Assembly (NCBI GenBank): GCA_963696105.1
Contig: CAVOIP010000003.1
Location: forward strand, 186,001 to 250,000
Source: CAVRTM01 sp963696105
GTDB lineage: Bacteria > Actinomycetota > Actinomycetes > Actinomycetales > Dermatophilaceae
Length of the DNA stretch: 64,000 nt
Direction: 5' to 3'
The notes below the pieces were generated by a model. The model ran no database searches, had not been told where the DNA came from, and saw nothing but the letters and a program-made list of their open reading frames with translations. Each line of letters starts with the position of its first letter. Positions within the stretch are counted from its first letter, which is position 1. Below, piece by piece: positions 17,715 through 28,704 of the stretch. Made by a program: the position numbers and the translations under genes.

Positions 17715-18104
17715 ATGAGCGAGTTGGACTACCCGCAGGACCTGCGCTACACCGCAGAGCACGAGTGGGTGAGCGTCGGCGAGGACGGTGTCGTTCGCGT
17801 GGGCATCACCTCCTTCGCCCAGGACGCCCTCGGCGACGTGGTCTACGTCAGCCTGCCGGCCGTCGGCGACACCGTGTCGGCCGGCGACTCCTGCGGCGAG
17901 GTCGAGTCGACCAAGTCCGTCAGCGATCTCTATGCACCCCTGGCCGGCGAGGTCGTCGCCGTCAACGACGCCCTGGACCGGGCCCCCGAGCTGGTCAACG
18001 CCGACCCCTACGGGCAGGGATGGATGTACGAGGTCCGCCTCGCCGACCAGGGCGCGCTCGAAGCCCTGATGGACGTGGAGACCTACCGCTCCCAGCTCGG
18101 CTGA
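17715..18104 (+). CDS. gcvH: glycine cleavage system H protein
   Basis: Lipoyl carrier of the glycine cleavage system, which shuttles the aminomethyl group from GcvP to the T protein. All 129 residues are present. The lipoylated lysine is Lys67 in VESTKSVSDLYAP; the surrounding GDVVYVSLPAVGD and GEVVAVNDAL strands form the usual barrel. AAGGAG precedes the ATG at 17715. It belongs to the conserved block, as Rv1826 does. Its enzyme partner gcvP is 3 kb downstream behind a glycine riboswitch, whereas gcvT is not in the window. The hairpin at 18114-18146 probably ends the upstream operon here. Confidence 0.96.
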   Translation: MSELDYPQDLRYTAEHEWVSVGEDGVVRVGITSFAQDALGDVVYVSLPAVGDTVSAGDSCGEVESTKSVSDLYAPLAGEVVAVNDALDRAPELVNADPYGQGWMYEVRLADQGALEALMDVETYRSQLG

Positions 18105-18113
18105 CGCCGCGTG

Positions 18114-18146
18114 GCCCCACCGCATGCGCCGGGTGCGCGGTGGGGC
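18114..18146 (+). terminator. hairpin terminator after gcvH
   Basis: A 10-bp stem GCCCCACCGC / GCGGTGGGGC lies just after the gcvH stop, without a U-tract. A TAGGGT -10-like box for the next gene follows at 18191. Confidence 0.6.
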
Positions 18147-18242
18147 ACCATGGCTGTGGCAAGTGGCCGCCAGAACCTCTAGCCGTGATCTAGGGTTGGG
18201 GCCTCGGCTCCGGACGGAGCCTGGACGAGAGCAGGAGCAGTC

Positions 18243-18704
18243 ATGAGTGAGAACGGGCAGGACCAGGTTCCGGAGCGCGTGGGCGAGCCCACGACGATGC
18301 GGTTCCAGGGCATCGGCGAGCCGCCGGTGGACCCCAGTGTCGAGGCTCCCGCTCACCTGTCCGGCGCCGACCAGGCGACCGTGGACGCCCTGCGGACCGG
18401 CACCGCGCTGCTGGTGGTGCTGCGCGGCCCCAACACCGGGGCCCGGTTCCTGCTGGACGCCGACGAGGTCAGCTCCGGGCGCCACCCTGACAGCGACATC
18501 TTCCTGGACGACGTCACGGTCTCGCGCAAGCACGCGAGCTTCCGCCGTGAGGGCGACCGGTTCCTGGTCCGCGACGTCGGCTCGCTCAACGGCACCTATG
18601 TCAACCGCGAGCGGATCGACGAGGCGGCCCTGAAGACCGGCGACGAGGTGCAGATCGGCAAGTTCCGGCTGGTGTTCTACGCCGGCACCGGCACCGCGTC
18701 GTGA
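18243..18704 (+). CDS. garA: FHA-domain regulator, GarA/OdhI type
   Basis: Small signalling protein of 153 residues. Its homologues bind and inhibit 2-oxoglutarate dehydrogenase and control glutamate metabolism until phosphorylated by Ser/Thr kinases. The C-terminal FHA domain (about 75-145) is complete: GARFLLDADEVSSGRHPDSD, SRKHASF and SLNGTYVN. The N-terminal tail carries a Thr-Thr pair at 17-18 (GEPTTMRF), the position of the kinase target in GarA and OdhI. Upstream are AGGAG before the ATG, a TAGGGT box at 18191 and a short hairpin at 18206-18221. The position after gcvH matches Rv1827. Kinase genes are not in the window. Confidence 0.92.
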   Translation: MSENGQDQVPERVGEPTTMRFQGIGEPPVDPSVEAPAHLSGADQATVDALRTGTALLVVLRGPNTGARFLLDADEVSSGRHPDSDIFLDDVTVSRKHASFRREGDRFLVRDVGSLNGTYVNRERIDEAALKTGDEVQIGKFRLVFYAGTGTAS

Positions 18705-18714
18705 GCCCCGGCGC

Positions 18715-19440
18715 GTGAACGCCGGTCCCGCGCCCGCGCGGATGACCATCGGGGCGGTCCTCGCGCGGCTCCAGCCGGACTTCCCTGACGTCAGCATCTC
18801 CAAGATCCGCTTCCTCGAGGCCGAGGGGCTGGTCACGCCGTCGCGCACCGGCTCGGGCTACCGCACCTTCTCCGAGCAGGACGTCGAGCGGCTGCACTAC
18901 ATCCTCAGCGCCCAGCGCGACCGGTTCTGGCCGCTGAAGGTGATCCGCGACGCCCTCGACGCGCTCGACCGGGGGCTGCAGCCGACCGGGCCAGGCGATG
19001 GCGCGTCGCGCCCGACCGTCCCGGCAGCGGTCCTCGACCCGGGGCTGCCGACGCCGCAGGACCTCACCCGCCCCTCCTCGCTGCGGCTGACCGCGGCCGA
19101 GCTCCGGCAGGCCGCGGGGCTGGACGAGCCCACGTTCGCCGAGCTCACCGCGTTCGGCCTGCTGCGCAGCGACCCCACGGGCCACTACGGCGAGTCGGCG
19201 CTGGCCGTCGCCCGCGCGGCGGGCGCCCTGTCGGCGTACGGCATCGAACCCCGGCACCTGCGGCCGTTCCGCACCGCCGCCGACCGCGAGATCGGCCTGG
19301 TGCAGCAGGTCACGAGCCCGATCCGCGGGCGCGGCAGTGCCGGTCGTGCGCCGACGGGGGAGGACCCCACCCCCGAGATCCTGTCGCTCTGCATCGCGTT
19401 GCACGCCAGCCTGGTCCGCGCCGGGCTCGCAGCACAGTGA
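18715..19440 (+). CDS. MerR-family regulator, FtsR-like
   Basis: Transcription factor of 241 residues, counterpart of Rv1828/FtsR, which in corynebacteria activates the division gene ftsZ. The N-terminal MerR helix-turn-helix (about 10-75) reads MTIGAVLARLQPDFPDVSIS, then KIRFLEAEGLVTP and GYRTFSEQDVERL. The C-terminal part, rather than a metal-binding loop, is a helical domain with TAAELRQAAGLDEPTFAEL and the tail LCIALHASLVRAGL. The GTG at 18715 starts ten bases after the FHA stop, so the two are co-transcribed. An ATG at residue 10 (just before TIGAVL) could be an alternative start. Confidence 0.88.
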   Translation: MNAGPAPARMTIGAVLARLQPDFPDVSISKIRFLEAEGLVTPSRTGSGYRTFSEQDVERLHYILSAQRDRFWPLKVIRDALDALDRGLQPTGPGDGASRPTVPAAVLDPGLPTPQDLTRPSSLRLTAAELRQAAGLDEPTFAELTAFGLLRSDPTGHYGESALAVARAAGALSAYGIEPRHLRPFRTAADREIGLVQQVTSPIRGRGSAGRAPTGEDPTPEILSLCIALHASLVRAGLAAQ

Positions 19441-19457
19441 GCGAGTACGGTTGAGGA

Positions 19458-19967
19458 GTGAGAGAACTCGATGTTCTCGGCGTCCGCGTCGAGATGCCGA
19501 CCAACCAGCCCATCGTCCTGCTGCGTGAGCGCGACGGTGAGCGTTATCTGCCGATCTGGATCGGGGCGGCGGAGGCGACAGCCATCGCCTACGCCCAGCA
19601 GGGTGTCGTGCCTCCGCGTCCCCTGACGCACGACCTGCTCAAGAACGTCATCGAGGACCTCGGTCACACGCTGACGGAGGTGCGCATCGTCTCGCTGCAG
19701 GACAGCATCTTCTACGCCAGCCTCATCTTCGACGGCGGCGTCGAGGTCAGCGCGCGGTCGTCGGACGCGATCGCGCTGGCGCTGCGCACCGGCACGACCA
19801 TCCTCGCCGAGGAGGCGCTGCTGGATGAGGCAGGCGTTGCCATCGCCCAGGAGGAGGACGACGAGGTGGAGCGGTTCAAGGAGTTCCTCGACCAGGTGTC
19901 GGCCGAGGACTTCGAGACCACCGACGAGCCCGGACCCAGCGAGGAGCCCCCACCGGGCACGCGGTGA
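19458..19967 (+). CDS. bifunctional nuclease-family protein (DUF151)
   Basis: A 169-residue protein of the DUF151 family, whose plant member has DNase and RNase activity; the bacterial role is unproven. The whole domain is visible: LGVRVEMPTNQPIVLLRE, RYLPIWIGAAEATAIA, PRPLTHDLLKNVIEDLG and VSARSSDAIALALR. An acidic C-terminal tail (EEDDEVERFKEFLDQV, then a Pro/Glu run) follows. It is the Rv1829 counterpart. The GTG at 19458 has GAGGA directly upstream and also a TACGGT box six bases before it, so it may have its own leaderless transcript as well as read-through. The stop codon lies inside the first unit of a tandem repeat. Confidence 0.9.
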   Translation: MRELDVLGVRVEMPTNQPIVLLRERDGERYLPIWIGAAEATAIAYAQQGVVPPRPLTHDLLKNVIEDLGHTLTEVRIVSLQDSIFYASLIFDGGVEVSARSSDAIALALRTGTTILAEEALLDEAGVAIAQEEDDEVERFKEFLDQVSAEDFETTDEPGPSEEPPPGTR

Positions 19968-20031
19968 CCCGCTCGTGGGCACCACAAGACCCGCTCGTAG
20001 GCACCCCAAGACCCGCTCGTAGGCACCACAA
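19966..20031. repeat. 22-bp tandem repeat, three units
   Basis: Three head-to-tail 22-base units (19966-19987, 19988-20009, 20010-20031), each starting GACCCGCTCGT and continuing GGGCACC or AGGCACC. Units differ at only two positions. The first overlaps the last two bases of the nuclease stop codon. No inverted repeat or spacer is present, so this is not a CRISPR. Confidence 0.9.
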
Positions 20032-20103
20032 CCTGACCCTCCACCTCAGGGTGACGGTTCGGGCTGCTCGACGCGACACGCCACCTTCGTTCTCGAGAGG
20101 TCG

Positions 20104-20132
20104 TTGACGGCCCGGTCGGCCGGCCGTACGGT
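20104..20132 (+). promoter_or_regulatory. housekeeping sigma promoter for the MerR gene
   Basis: TTGACG (20104-20109), a 17-base spacer and TACGGT (20127-20132) form a near-consensus primary-sigma promoter, about 35 bases before the start codon. Confidence 0.7.
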
Positions 20133-20170
20133 CAGGGAAACCACGAGGGTGTAGTTACAGGGAGGTGCGC

Positions 20171-20755
20171 GTGAGCTCCACCGGAGAAGCGCAGCACGGC
20201 ACAGGTTCCGTGCCGGTCGCTGCCCAAGGGCTGCTGTTCACCGACGACCTCCCTGCGCTGCGGGAGGACACCGGATACCGCGGTCCGACTGCGTGCAAGG
20301 CGGCCGGGATCACCTACCGCCAGCTCGACTACTGGGCCCGCACCGGGCTGGTGGAGCCGTCCGTGCGCGGGGCCACGGGCTCCGGCACCCAACGGCTCTA
20401 CAGCTTCCGCGACATCCTGGTGCTCAAGGTGGTCAAGCGGCTGCTGGACACCGGGGTCTCGCTCCAGCAGATCCGCGTGGCCGTGACCCACCTGCGCGAG
20501 CGGGGAGTCCAGGACCTGGCACAGATCACCTTGATGAGCGACGGTGCCAGCGTCTACGAGTGCACGTCCGCCGACGAGGTCATCGACCTCGTGCAAGGTG
20601 GCCAGGGCGTCTTCGGCATCGCGGTCGGACGCGTCTGGCGCGAGGTCGAGGGCGAGCTGGCGCAGCTGCCCAGCGAGCGTCCCGAGGACGAGGCGCCGGC
20701 CGCGCACCCCGGTGACGAGCTGCGCACCCGCCGTCAGGCCCGTCTGATCGGCTGA
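20171..20755 (+). CDS. MerR-family regulator (Rv1830/ResR-like)
   Basis: Transcription factor of 194 residues and counterpart of Rv1830 in mycobacteria, which has been linked to cell-growth recovery after drug exposure. The DNA-binding domain (about 35-110) reads GPTACKAAGITYRQLDYWAR, TGLVEPSVR, TQRLYSFRDILVLKVVKRLL and the segment DTGVSLQQIRVAVTHLRER. A C-terminal regulatory part contains ASVYECTSADEVIDLVQGG and FGIAVGRVWREVEGEL. The GTG at 20171 is chosen because GGGAGG stands five bases before it; the GTG at 20165 would overlap that site. It has its own TTGACG-N17-TACGGT promoter. The glycine riboswitch follows. Confidence 0.9.
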   Translation: MSSTGEAQHGTGSVPVAAQGLLFTDDLPALREDTGYRGPTACKAAGITYRQLDYWARTGLVEPSVRGATGSGTQRLYSFRDILVLKVVKRLLDTGVSLQQIRVAVTHLRERGVQDLAQITLMSDGASVYECTSADEVIDLVQGGQGVFGIAVGRVWREVEGELAQLPSERPEDEAPAAHPGDELRTRRQARLIG

Positions 20756-20891
20756 CGGCCGCGGCAGCCCAGACGCCGCGGCAGTCCAGAGGCCGCGTCC
20801 CTGGTCGCGGCGGCGCCGTACCGCGCGGCGCCGTACCGCGCGGGGCCTGACAGGCCGGCGCTGAGAGGCAGCCGGCGCGACCCCCGGATGT

Positions 20892-20897
20892 TAGGCT
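20892..20897 (+). promoter_or_regulatory. -10 box (TAGGCT) for the riboswitch transcript
   Basis: TAGGCT lies about 20 bases before the first conserved riboswitch bases. No convincing -35 is seen. Confidence 0.45.
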
Positions 20898-20916
20898 GGC
20901 CGGGCTGATCGACCCC

Positions 20917-21052
20917 GTGCGGGAGAGTCCCCGCGCACCACCTCCACGACCACGACCCTGTGGTTCCGGGTGTGGCGACCGGGGCGCCGAAGGGGCAAAC
21001 CTCCCCGGAACCTCTCAGGCGCCAGGACCGTACGGGCAGGCACTCTGGAGCC
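20917..21052 (+). ncRNA. glycine riboswitch, single aptamer
   Basis: Conserved glycine aptamer elements appear in order: GCGGGAGAGTCC (20919-20930), then GGCGCCGAAGGGGCAAAC (20983-21000), CTCTCAGGC (21012-21020) and AGGACCG (21023-21029). A trailing CACTCTGGAG (21041-21050) fits the extra stem of singleton riboswitches. It lies directly upstream of gcvP, so glycine should turn on glycine cleavage. Only one aptamer is visible. Confidence 0.93.
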
Positions 21053-21127
21053 AATCGCTGGTGACAGGTGGGGAGGCAGCCCGCTTCGGCGTCCCCTCCG
21101 GGCCGCCGCCCGCGTGAGGAGCCTCTC

Positions 21128-24041
<2,914 letters not shown>

Positions 24042-24044
24042 CCA

Positions 24045-24090
24045 GCGCCGAAAGCCCGTCCGACCCCTGGGTCGTACGGGCTTTCGGCGC
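24045..24090. terminator. bidirectional hairpin between gcvP and sbcC
   Basis: A perfect 15-bp stem GCGCCGAAAGCCCGT / ACGGGCTTTCGGCGC with a 16-base loop that can itself pair. It begins four bases after the gcvP stop and faces the convergent sbcC gene, so it can serve both. Confidence 0.8.
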
Positions 24091-24166
24091 GCTGCCGCAG
24101 GTAGCCCGCTCGCCGGACAGCCGCGGCTGGTCTCGCTGTGCGGGAGTCGCCTGCTGGGGGAGCCGG

Positions 24167-27100
24167 TCAGGCCACCTCGGGGACGGCGTTGGCGACGACG
24201 TCGATGGTCGAGCCTGCCTGGCTCTTGGTCACCCGCAGCTGGGCAGGGATGCGCTGTCGCAGCTCGCTGACGTGGCTGACGATGCCGACGCTGCGGCCGC
24301 CCTCGCGCAGGCTGTCGAGCACCCCCATGACCTGCTCGAGGCTCTCGTCGTCGAGCGTGCCGAAGCCCTCGTCGACGAACAGGGTCTGCAGGTCGAAGCC
24401 CCCTGCCTCGGCGCGTACGACATCACCCAGGCCGAGCGCCAGGGCGAGCGAAGCCATGAAGGACTCGCCACCGGAGAGCGTGGACGTCTCGCGGCTGACG
24501 CCGGTCCAGGCATCGACGACCCGCAGTCCCAGGCCGCTGCGGGCTCCGCGCCGGGCCAACGCGTCGGAGTAGACCAGGGAGTAGCGACCCTCGGTCATCA
24601 CCTGCAGCCGCTCGTTGGCCAGGCGCGCGACCTCCTCCAGCCGCGCCGCCAGGAGGTAGGAGGACAGGCGCATCCGCAGGGTGTTGTTGCCGCTGGTCCC
24701 GCCGACGCAGTCGGCCAGCTCCTGTACGACGGCCTGCTCGGCCTCGGCCGGCCCGATGCGGGCCACGATGGCGAGGACCTCGTCGCGGAGCTCGTGGATG
24801 CGCCGGTCCGCAGACTCGGCGAGGGCCTGCGCGCGCCGCGACTGGGTGGCGGCGTCGCGTGCAGCGACGGCGGCCCCGGCCAGCACGTCGAGGTCGGGCG
24901 CGGGCTGCCGCTCGGCGGCAGCGACGTCGGGCTGGGCCAGCAGGGCCTCGGCCTGGTCGCGCTGGGTGTCGAGGGCGCGCAGCTGGGCGGACATGCGGCT
25001 GAGCTCGGCGCTCGGCAGCATGGCTGCGCGCGCGGCCGCCGCGTCGGTGAACCCCGCGTCGCCCAGCGCACGGTCGAGTCGCGCCTGCGTCGTGGCGGCC
25101 GACCGGCGGGCAGTGGCCAGCGCAGCCGCCGCGTCGGCCAGGGCGCGCAACGCGCGGGTCGCTGCACGGTGAGTGGCCACGACCTCGCGGTGGTCGCCCA
25201 CGACGGCTGCGCCGCCGGCATATGCCGCGATGTCGGACCCGCTGGAGGTGGCGGCGGTGTCGCCGCTGCACGGGCAGATGGCGGCGTGCTCGCTCAGACC
25301 GTGGGCCAGGGTCTGGGCGGCCCGTGCCGCCTGGGCGCGGGCCGCCTCGGACCGTGAGACGGCTGTGGCGATGGCCTGACGCTGCTGGTCGACGGCCTGG
25401 TCGAGCGTGTCGCGCTCGGAGCGCAGCCGCGTCAGACGACCGGTGAGCGCGGGAAGCGCTGACGCGGCGTCCTCGGCCTGCTGCAGCAGCGTCCGTGCCT
25501 GCGGCAGCTCGGTGCCCACCCGGCACGGCTCGCGGTCTCCGAGGAGGGTGGACAGCTCGGTGGCGCGCGCTTCCTCGGTGGCCCGAGCCGACGCGAGTCG
25601 GGACTGCAGCGCGCTGCGCGCCGACATGGCCGCGGTCGCGGCCGCCTCGGCGGCCTCGATGTCCTCGGCCGTCACCGGGGCGCTCTGCTGCGCCGGGCGG
25701 GGGTGCTCACAGGAGCCGCACACGGGGCAGGCGTCGCCGTCGACCAGCCCGCGGGCGAGCTCACCGGCCATGCCGTGCAGGCGTGCCAGGCGCAGGGACA
25801 GCGCCGTCGCCTCGGCCCCGGCTGCCGCGGCCGTGCTGTCGCTCAGGTCGGCATCCAGGCGGGCCACGAGCGCGCGTCCGCGCTCCTGCTCGTCGAGCAG
25901 CGTGGCGGCGCGGGCCAGCGAGGTCACCGCGGCCTGGTGTCCCGCCACGGCCGCGGCGCGGGCCTGGGCGACCGTGTGCTCCTCCTCGGCGGCTTCGAGC
26001 TCGCCCGACAGCTGCGCCTGCCGGCTCAGCGTGGAGGCCACGCGCTCCTCGAGCTGCGCCGCCGCTGCGGCGTGCGACGCGGCCTCGGCCTCCTGGGTCG
26101 TGACCGTCGACGCACAGGAGCCGAGCTCGTCCAGCGGGCCCTGCCGGGCCTCGAGCAGGTCGAGCAGCCGCGACACGTCACCCGGGGCGTCGAGGTCGGC
26201 GTGCGTGGTCGGCGGAAGCCGGTCGGCGGCCTCGCGGCGCCGGGTGGCGACGGTGGCCAGCGCCTGGGTCAGGTCGAGCTCGGCCTGCTCGAGCGCCGCG
26301 AGGTGGCCGCCCACCGCAAGGGCCCGCTCAGCGGCAGCAACCTGCCCGGCCGCCGCGTCGTAGGCGTCGCGGCCGTCCGCCAGGGCCCGCAGGACCTCGC
26401 GTGCTCCCGCCGCGGTGCGCTGGTGCTCGACCAGGACCCGGGCCCGCTGCAGGTCCGCGCCGGCCGAGTCGTGTCGGCCCTGAGCCAGCTCCGCCTCGGC
26501 CAGTGCCTCGCCGGCATGGGCCGCGACAGCGGCACGCACGCGCTCGATCGCCTCGGGGACATCGGAGGCCAGCAGGTCGGTCCAGCCGGGCCACTCGCCG
26601 CCTGCTGCCGCGGGAGCTGCGTCGGCGACCGGGGCGTCGGCGACCGGGGCGTCGGCGACCGGGGCGTCGGCGGCAGGGGCGCCGGCGCTCGCTGCCGAGG
26701 CCGGGAGCCCGACGAGGACGTCCTGGACCCGCACCAGCGCCACCTCGAGCTCGGCGCGGGCGTCAGCCACGGCGGCGACAGCAGCGCGCCGGCGGTCGGC
26801 CAGCCACTGCTCGATGTCGGTGAACCGCTGGGTGTCGAAGAGCCGCTCGAGCACCTCGCGCCGCTGCTCCGGGCTCGCCCGCAGGAACGCCGCGAAGTCG
26901 CCCTGGGGCAGGAGCACCACCTTGGCGAACTGCTCCAGGCCCATGCCGAGGACGTCGTGGATCACCAGGGCCGCCTCGTCGTTCCGGGTTGCCCGCGGCA
27001 CCCACTCGCCGCGCACCAGCTCCTGGAGCACCACCTTGGCCTGGACGCTGGTGGTGCCGGTGCCGCGCAGCTTGGGCCGCTCGAACTCGGGGGAGCGGGT

Positions 27101-27379
27101 GATCCGCAACCGTCGGCCGGCGGCAGTCAGCTCGAGCACCACCTCGGGGACAGCTCCGGCGGGGGCGTGGTCGCTGTGCAGCGACCGGCGGCTCTCGGCA
27201 CGCGCACCGGGCACGGCGGCGTACAGGGCGAAGCAGATGGCGTCGAGCACGCTGGTCTTGCCCGCGCCCGTGGCGCCGTGGATGAGGTAGAGCCCCGCGG
27301 CGGCCAGCTCGTCGAAGTCCACCTCCTCCGTGCGCGCGAACGGCCCGAACGCGGTGACCGTGAGCCGGTGGAGCCTCAC
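24167..27379 (-). CDS. sbcC: SbcC exonuclease subunit (Rad50-like ATPase)
   Basis: ATPase of the SbcCD nuclease, which cleaves hairpins and processes DNA ends; 1070 residues. The N-terminus has Walker A GATGAGKTS (about 35-43) and the Q-loop LLPQGDFAAFL. Long Ala/Glu/Arg-rich coiled coils surround the zinc hook CPVC (about residue 550). The C-terminus has the ABC signature LSGGESFMASLALALGL and Walker B TLFVDEGFGTLDD. The GTG at 27379 overlaps the sbcD stop by three bases. An odd feature is a PVADA tripled segment near residue 245, encoded by exact 15-base tandem repeats and placed in the first coiled coil. Confidence 0.95.
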   Translation of the reverse strand: MRLHRLTVTAFGPFARTEEVDFDELAAAGLYLIHGATGAGKTSVLDAICFALYAAVPGARAESRRSLHSDHAPAGAVPEVVLELTAAGRRLRITRSPEFERPKLRGTGTTSVQAKVVLQELVRGEWVPRATRNDEAALVIHDVLGMGLEQFAKVVLLPQGDFAAFLRASPEQRREVLERLFDTQRFTDIEQWLADRRRAAVAAVADARAELEVALVRVQDVLVGLPASAASAGAPAADAPVADAPVADAPVADAAPAAAGGEWPGWTDLLASDVPEAIERVRAAVAAHAGEALAEAELAQGRHDSAGADLQRARVLVEHQRTAAGAREVLRALADGRDAYDAAAGQVAAAERALAVGGHLAALEQAELDLTQALATVATRRREAADRLPPTTHADLDAPGDVSRLLDLLEARQGPLDELGSCASTVTTQEAEAASHAAAAAQLEERVASTLSRQAQLSGELEAAEEEHTVAQARAAAVAGHQAAVTSLARAATLLDEQERGRALVARLDADLSDSTAAAAGAEATALSLRLARLHGMAGELARGLVDGDACPVCGSCEHPRPAQQSAPVTAEDIEAAEAAATAAMSARSALQSRLASARATEEARATELSTLLGDREPCRVGTELPQARTLLQQAEDAASALPALTGRLTRLRSERDTLDQAVDQQRQAIATAVSRSEAARAQAARAAQTLAHGLSEHAAICPCSGDTAATSSGSDIAAYAGGAAVVGDHREVVATHRAATRALRALADAAAALATARRSAATTQARLDRALGDAGFTDAAAARAAMLPSAELSRMSAQLRALDTQRDQAEALLAQPDVAAAERQPAPDLDVLAGAAVAARDAATQSRRAQALAESADRRIHELRDEVLAIVARIGPAEAEQAVVQELADCVGGTSGNNTLRMRLSSYLLAARLEEVARLANERLQVMTEGRYSLVYSDALARRGARSGLGLRVVDAWTGVSRETSTLSGGESFMASLALALGLGDVVRAEAGGFDLQTLFVDEGFGTLDDESLEQVMGVLDSLREGGRSVGIVSHVSELRQRIPAQLRVTKSQAGSTIDVVANAVPEVA
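26625..26669. repeat. 15-bp tandem repeat inside sbcC, three units
   Basis: Three identical 15-base units GCGACCGGGGCGTCG (26625-26639, 26640-26654, 26655-26669) and a degenerate fourth encode repeated ADAPV on the minus strand. Being a multiple of three, copy-number change would keep the frame. Confidence 0.9.
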
Positions 27380-28566
27380 GCGACCGACCGCCGGGGCGCC
27401 GCCGGGTTCGAGGTGTCGGCGTGGCCCTCGTCCTCACGCAGGGAGCGGCCGTGCCGGGACCCCTCCACAGCCTCGGCCAGGACCGCGCGCTCCTGCTCGG
27501 TCGCACCGGCACCGGCGCGCACGTGCTCCAGGAAGTCGCAGCACAGGTCGAGGTCGTCGCGCTCGCGGACACGCGCGGCGTAGGACGAGCCGCCGACCTG
27601 CACACCGGCGTCCTCGAACTGCAGCACCAGCGCGTGGGGAAAGCGCTGCTGGACCCGCTCCATCGCTCCCAGCGGGCGGATGGCGTCGGTGAGAGTGACC
27701 TGGCACCAGGCCGACTCGGCCGCCCGGTGCCGCGGGTCGGCCAGCAGCTCCTCGAGGGTGCCGCGCAGCCGGCGCACGGGGCGCAGCACGGGCGCGTCGA
27801 TCGTGGTGACCCGCAGGGAGTCCGTGGACAGGTCCAGGAGGAACGACGCCTTGGCGTGGTCGGCCTCGCTGAAGGACAGGGCGACGGGGGAGCCGGAGTA
27901 GCGGACCGTGTCACTGATCTGCTGCGGCCCGTGCAGGTGGCCCAGCGCGGCGTAGTCGATCCCCGCGAAGACGTCGGGGTGGACCGCGCTGACCCCGCCC
28001 ACGGCGATGTCGCGCTCGGACTCGCTGGTCGCCCCACCGGTCACGAACGCGTGCGCCATGACGACCGAGGACCGGGCCGGCCGCGCCGCGAGGTCGGCGC
28101 GGACCCGCTCCATCGCGGCCCGCAGGACCCCGGCATGGGTCCGCTCGGCGGCGCCCAGCGGGTCGGCCGCGGTCACCGGCTCGAGGTAGGGCAGGGGGTA
28201 GACGGCGGTGTCGCCGACGAGGACGGGGGAGCCGATGCCGTCCACCCGGGTGCGGATGTGCAGCCCGGCACGCTCCAGCAGCTCGGAGGCGAAGCCGAGC
28301 CGGATCGCCGAGTCGTGGTTGCCGCTGGAGAGCACGACCTGGGCCCCGGCGTCGATGAGGCGGGTGACGGCCTCGGACAGCAGCCCCACGGTCTCCGGGG
28401 CCGGCATCGCCCGGTCGTAGACGTCGCCCGAGACCAGCACGGCGTCGACCCGCTCGCTGCGCACGACCTCGACCAGGTGGTCCAGGTAGGCGGCCTGGGC
28501 GTCGAGCAGCCCCACCCGGTGGAAGGAGCGTCCCAGGTGCCAGTCGGAGGTGTGGATCAGGCGCAC
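27376..28566 (-). CDS. sbcD: SbcD exonuclease subunit (Mre11-like)
   Basis: Nuclease subunit of SbcCD, 396 residues. The metallophosphoesterase motifs are complete: HTSDWHLG (about 5-12), VSGDVYDR (47-54), SSGNHDSAIRLG (81-92), VVMAHAFVTGG and YAALGHLHGPQ. These give the manganese ligands. The C-terminal part would cap the active site and bind the SbcC coiled-coil base. The GTG at 28566 is preceded by TACCCT six bases away (leaderless). Its stop overlaps the sbcC start, so the two subunits are made in equal amounts. Earlier in-frame starts would add residues not found in the family. Confidence 0.95.
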   Translation of the reverse strand: MRLIHTSDWHLGRSFHRVGLLDAQAAYLDHLVEVVRSERVDAVLVSGDVYDRAMPAPETVGLLSEAVTRLIDAGAQVVLSSGNHDSAIRLGFASELLERAGLHIRTRVDGIGSPVLVGDTAVYPLPYLEPVTAADPLGAAERTHAGVLRAAMERVRADLAARPARSSVVMAHAFVTGGATSESERDIAVGGVSAVHPDVFAGIDYAALGHLHGPQQISDTVRYSGSPVALSFSEADHAKASFLLDLSTDSLRVTTIDAPVLRPVRRLRGTLEELLADPRHRAAESAWCQVTLTDAIRPLGAMERVQQRFPHALVLQFEDAGVQVGGSSYAARVRERDDLDLCCDFLEHVRAGAGATEQERAVLAEAVEGSRHGRSLREDEGHADTSNPAAPRRSVA

Positions 28567-28572
28567 GCCAGC

Positions 28573-28578
28573 AGGGTA
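28573..28578 (-). promoter_or_regulatory. -10 box (TACCCT) for leaderless sbcD
   Basis: TACCCT on the minus strand ends six bases before the GTG at 28566, with no ribosome-binding site. Confidence 0.55.
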
Positions 28579-28704
28579 GGCCGGGCGTGCGACAGACCCC
28601 CGGACGTGCCCCGGCGCGCCGCCCCGACGGGAGGACTTGCCTGGGGAGGCCGCATCCGATGGGGTGGGGGCCACAGGTGAGCTCCACGGGCCCGGGAGGC
28701 CGGC

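Noticed and set aside
19966..20031. The tandem 22-bp repeat as a CRISPR array
   Set aside because: Units are directly adjacent with no spacers, and no cas gene is near.
20917..21127. A second glycine aptamer in tandem
   Set aside because: Only one set of the conserved aptamer blocks is visible. The downstream CACTCTGGAG fits a singleton type.
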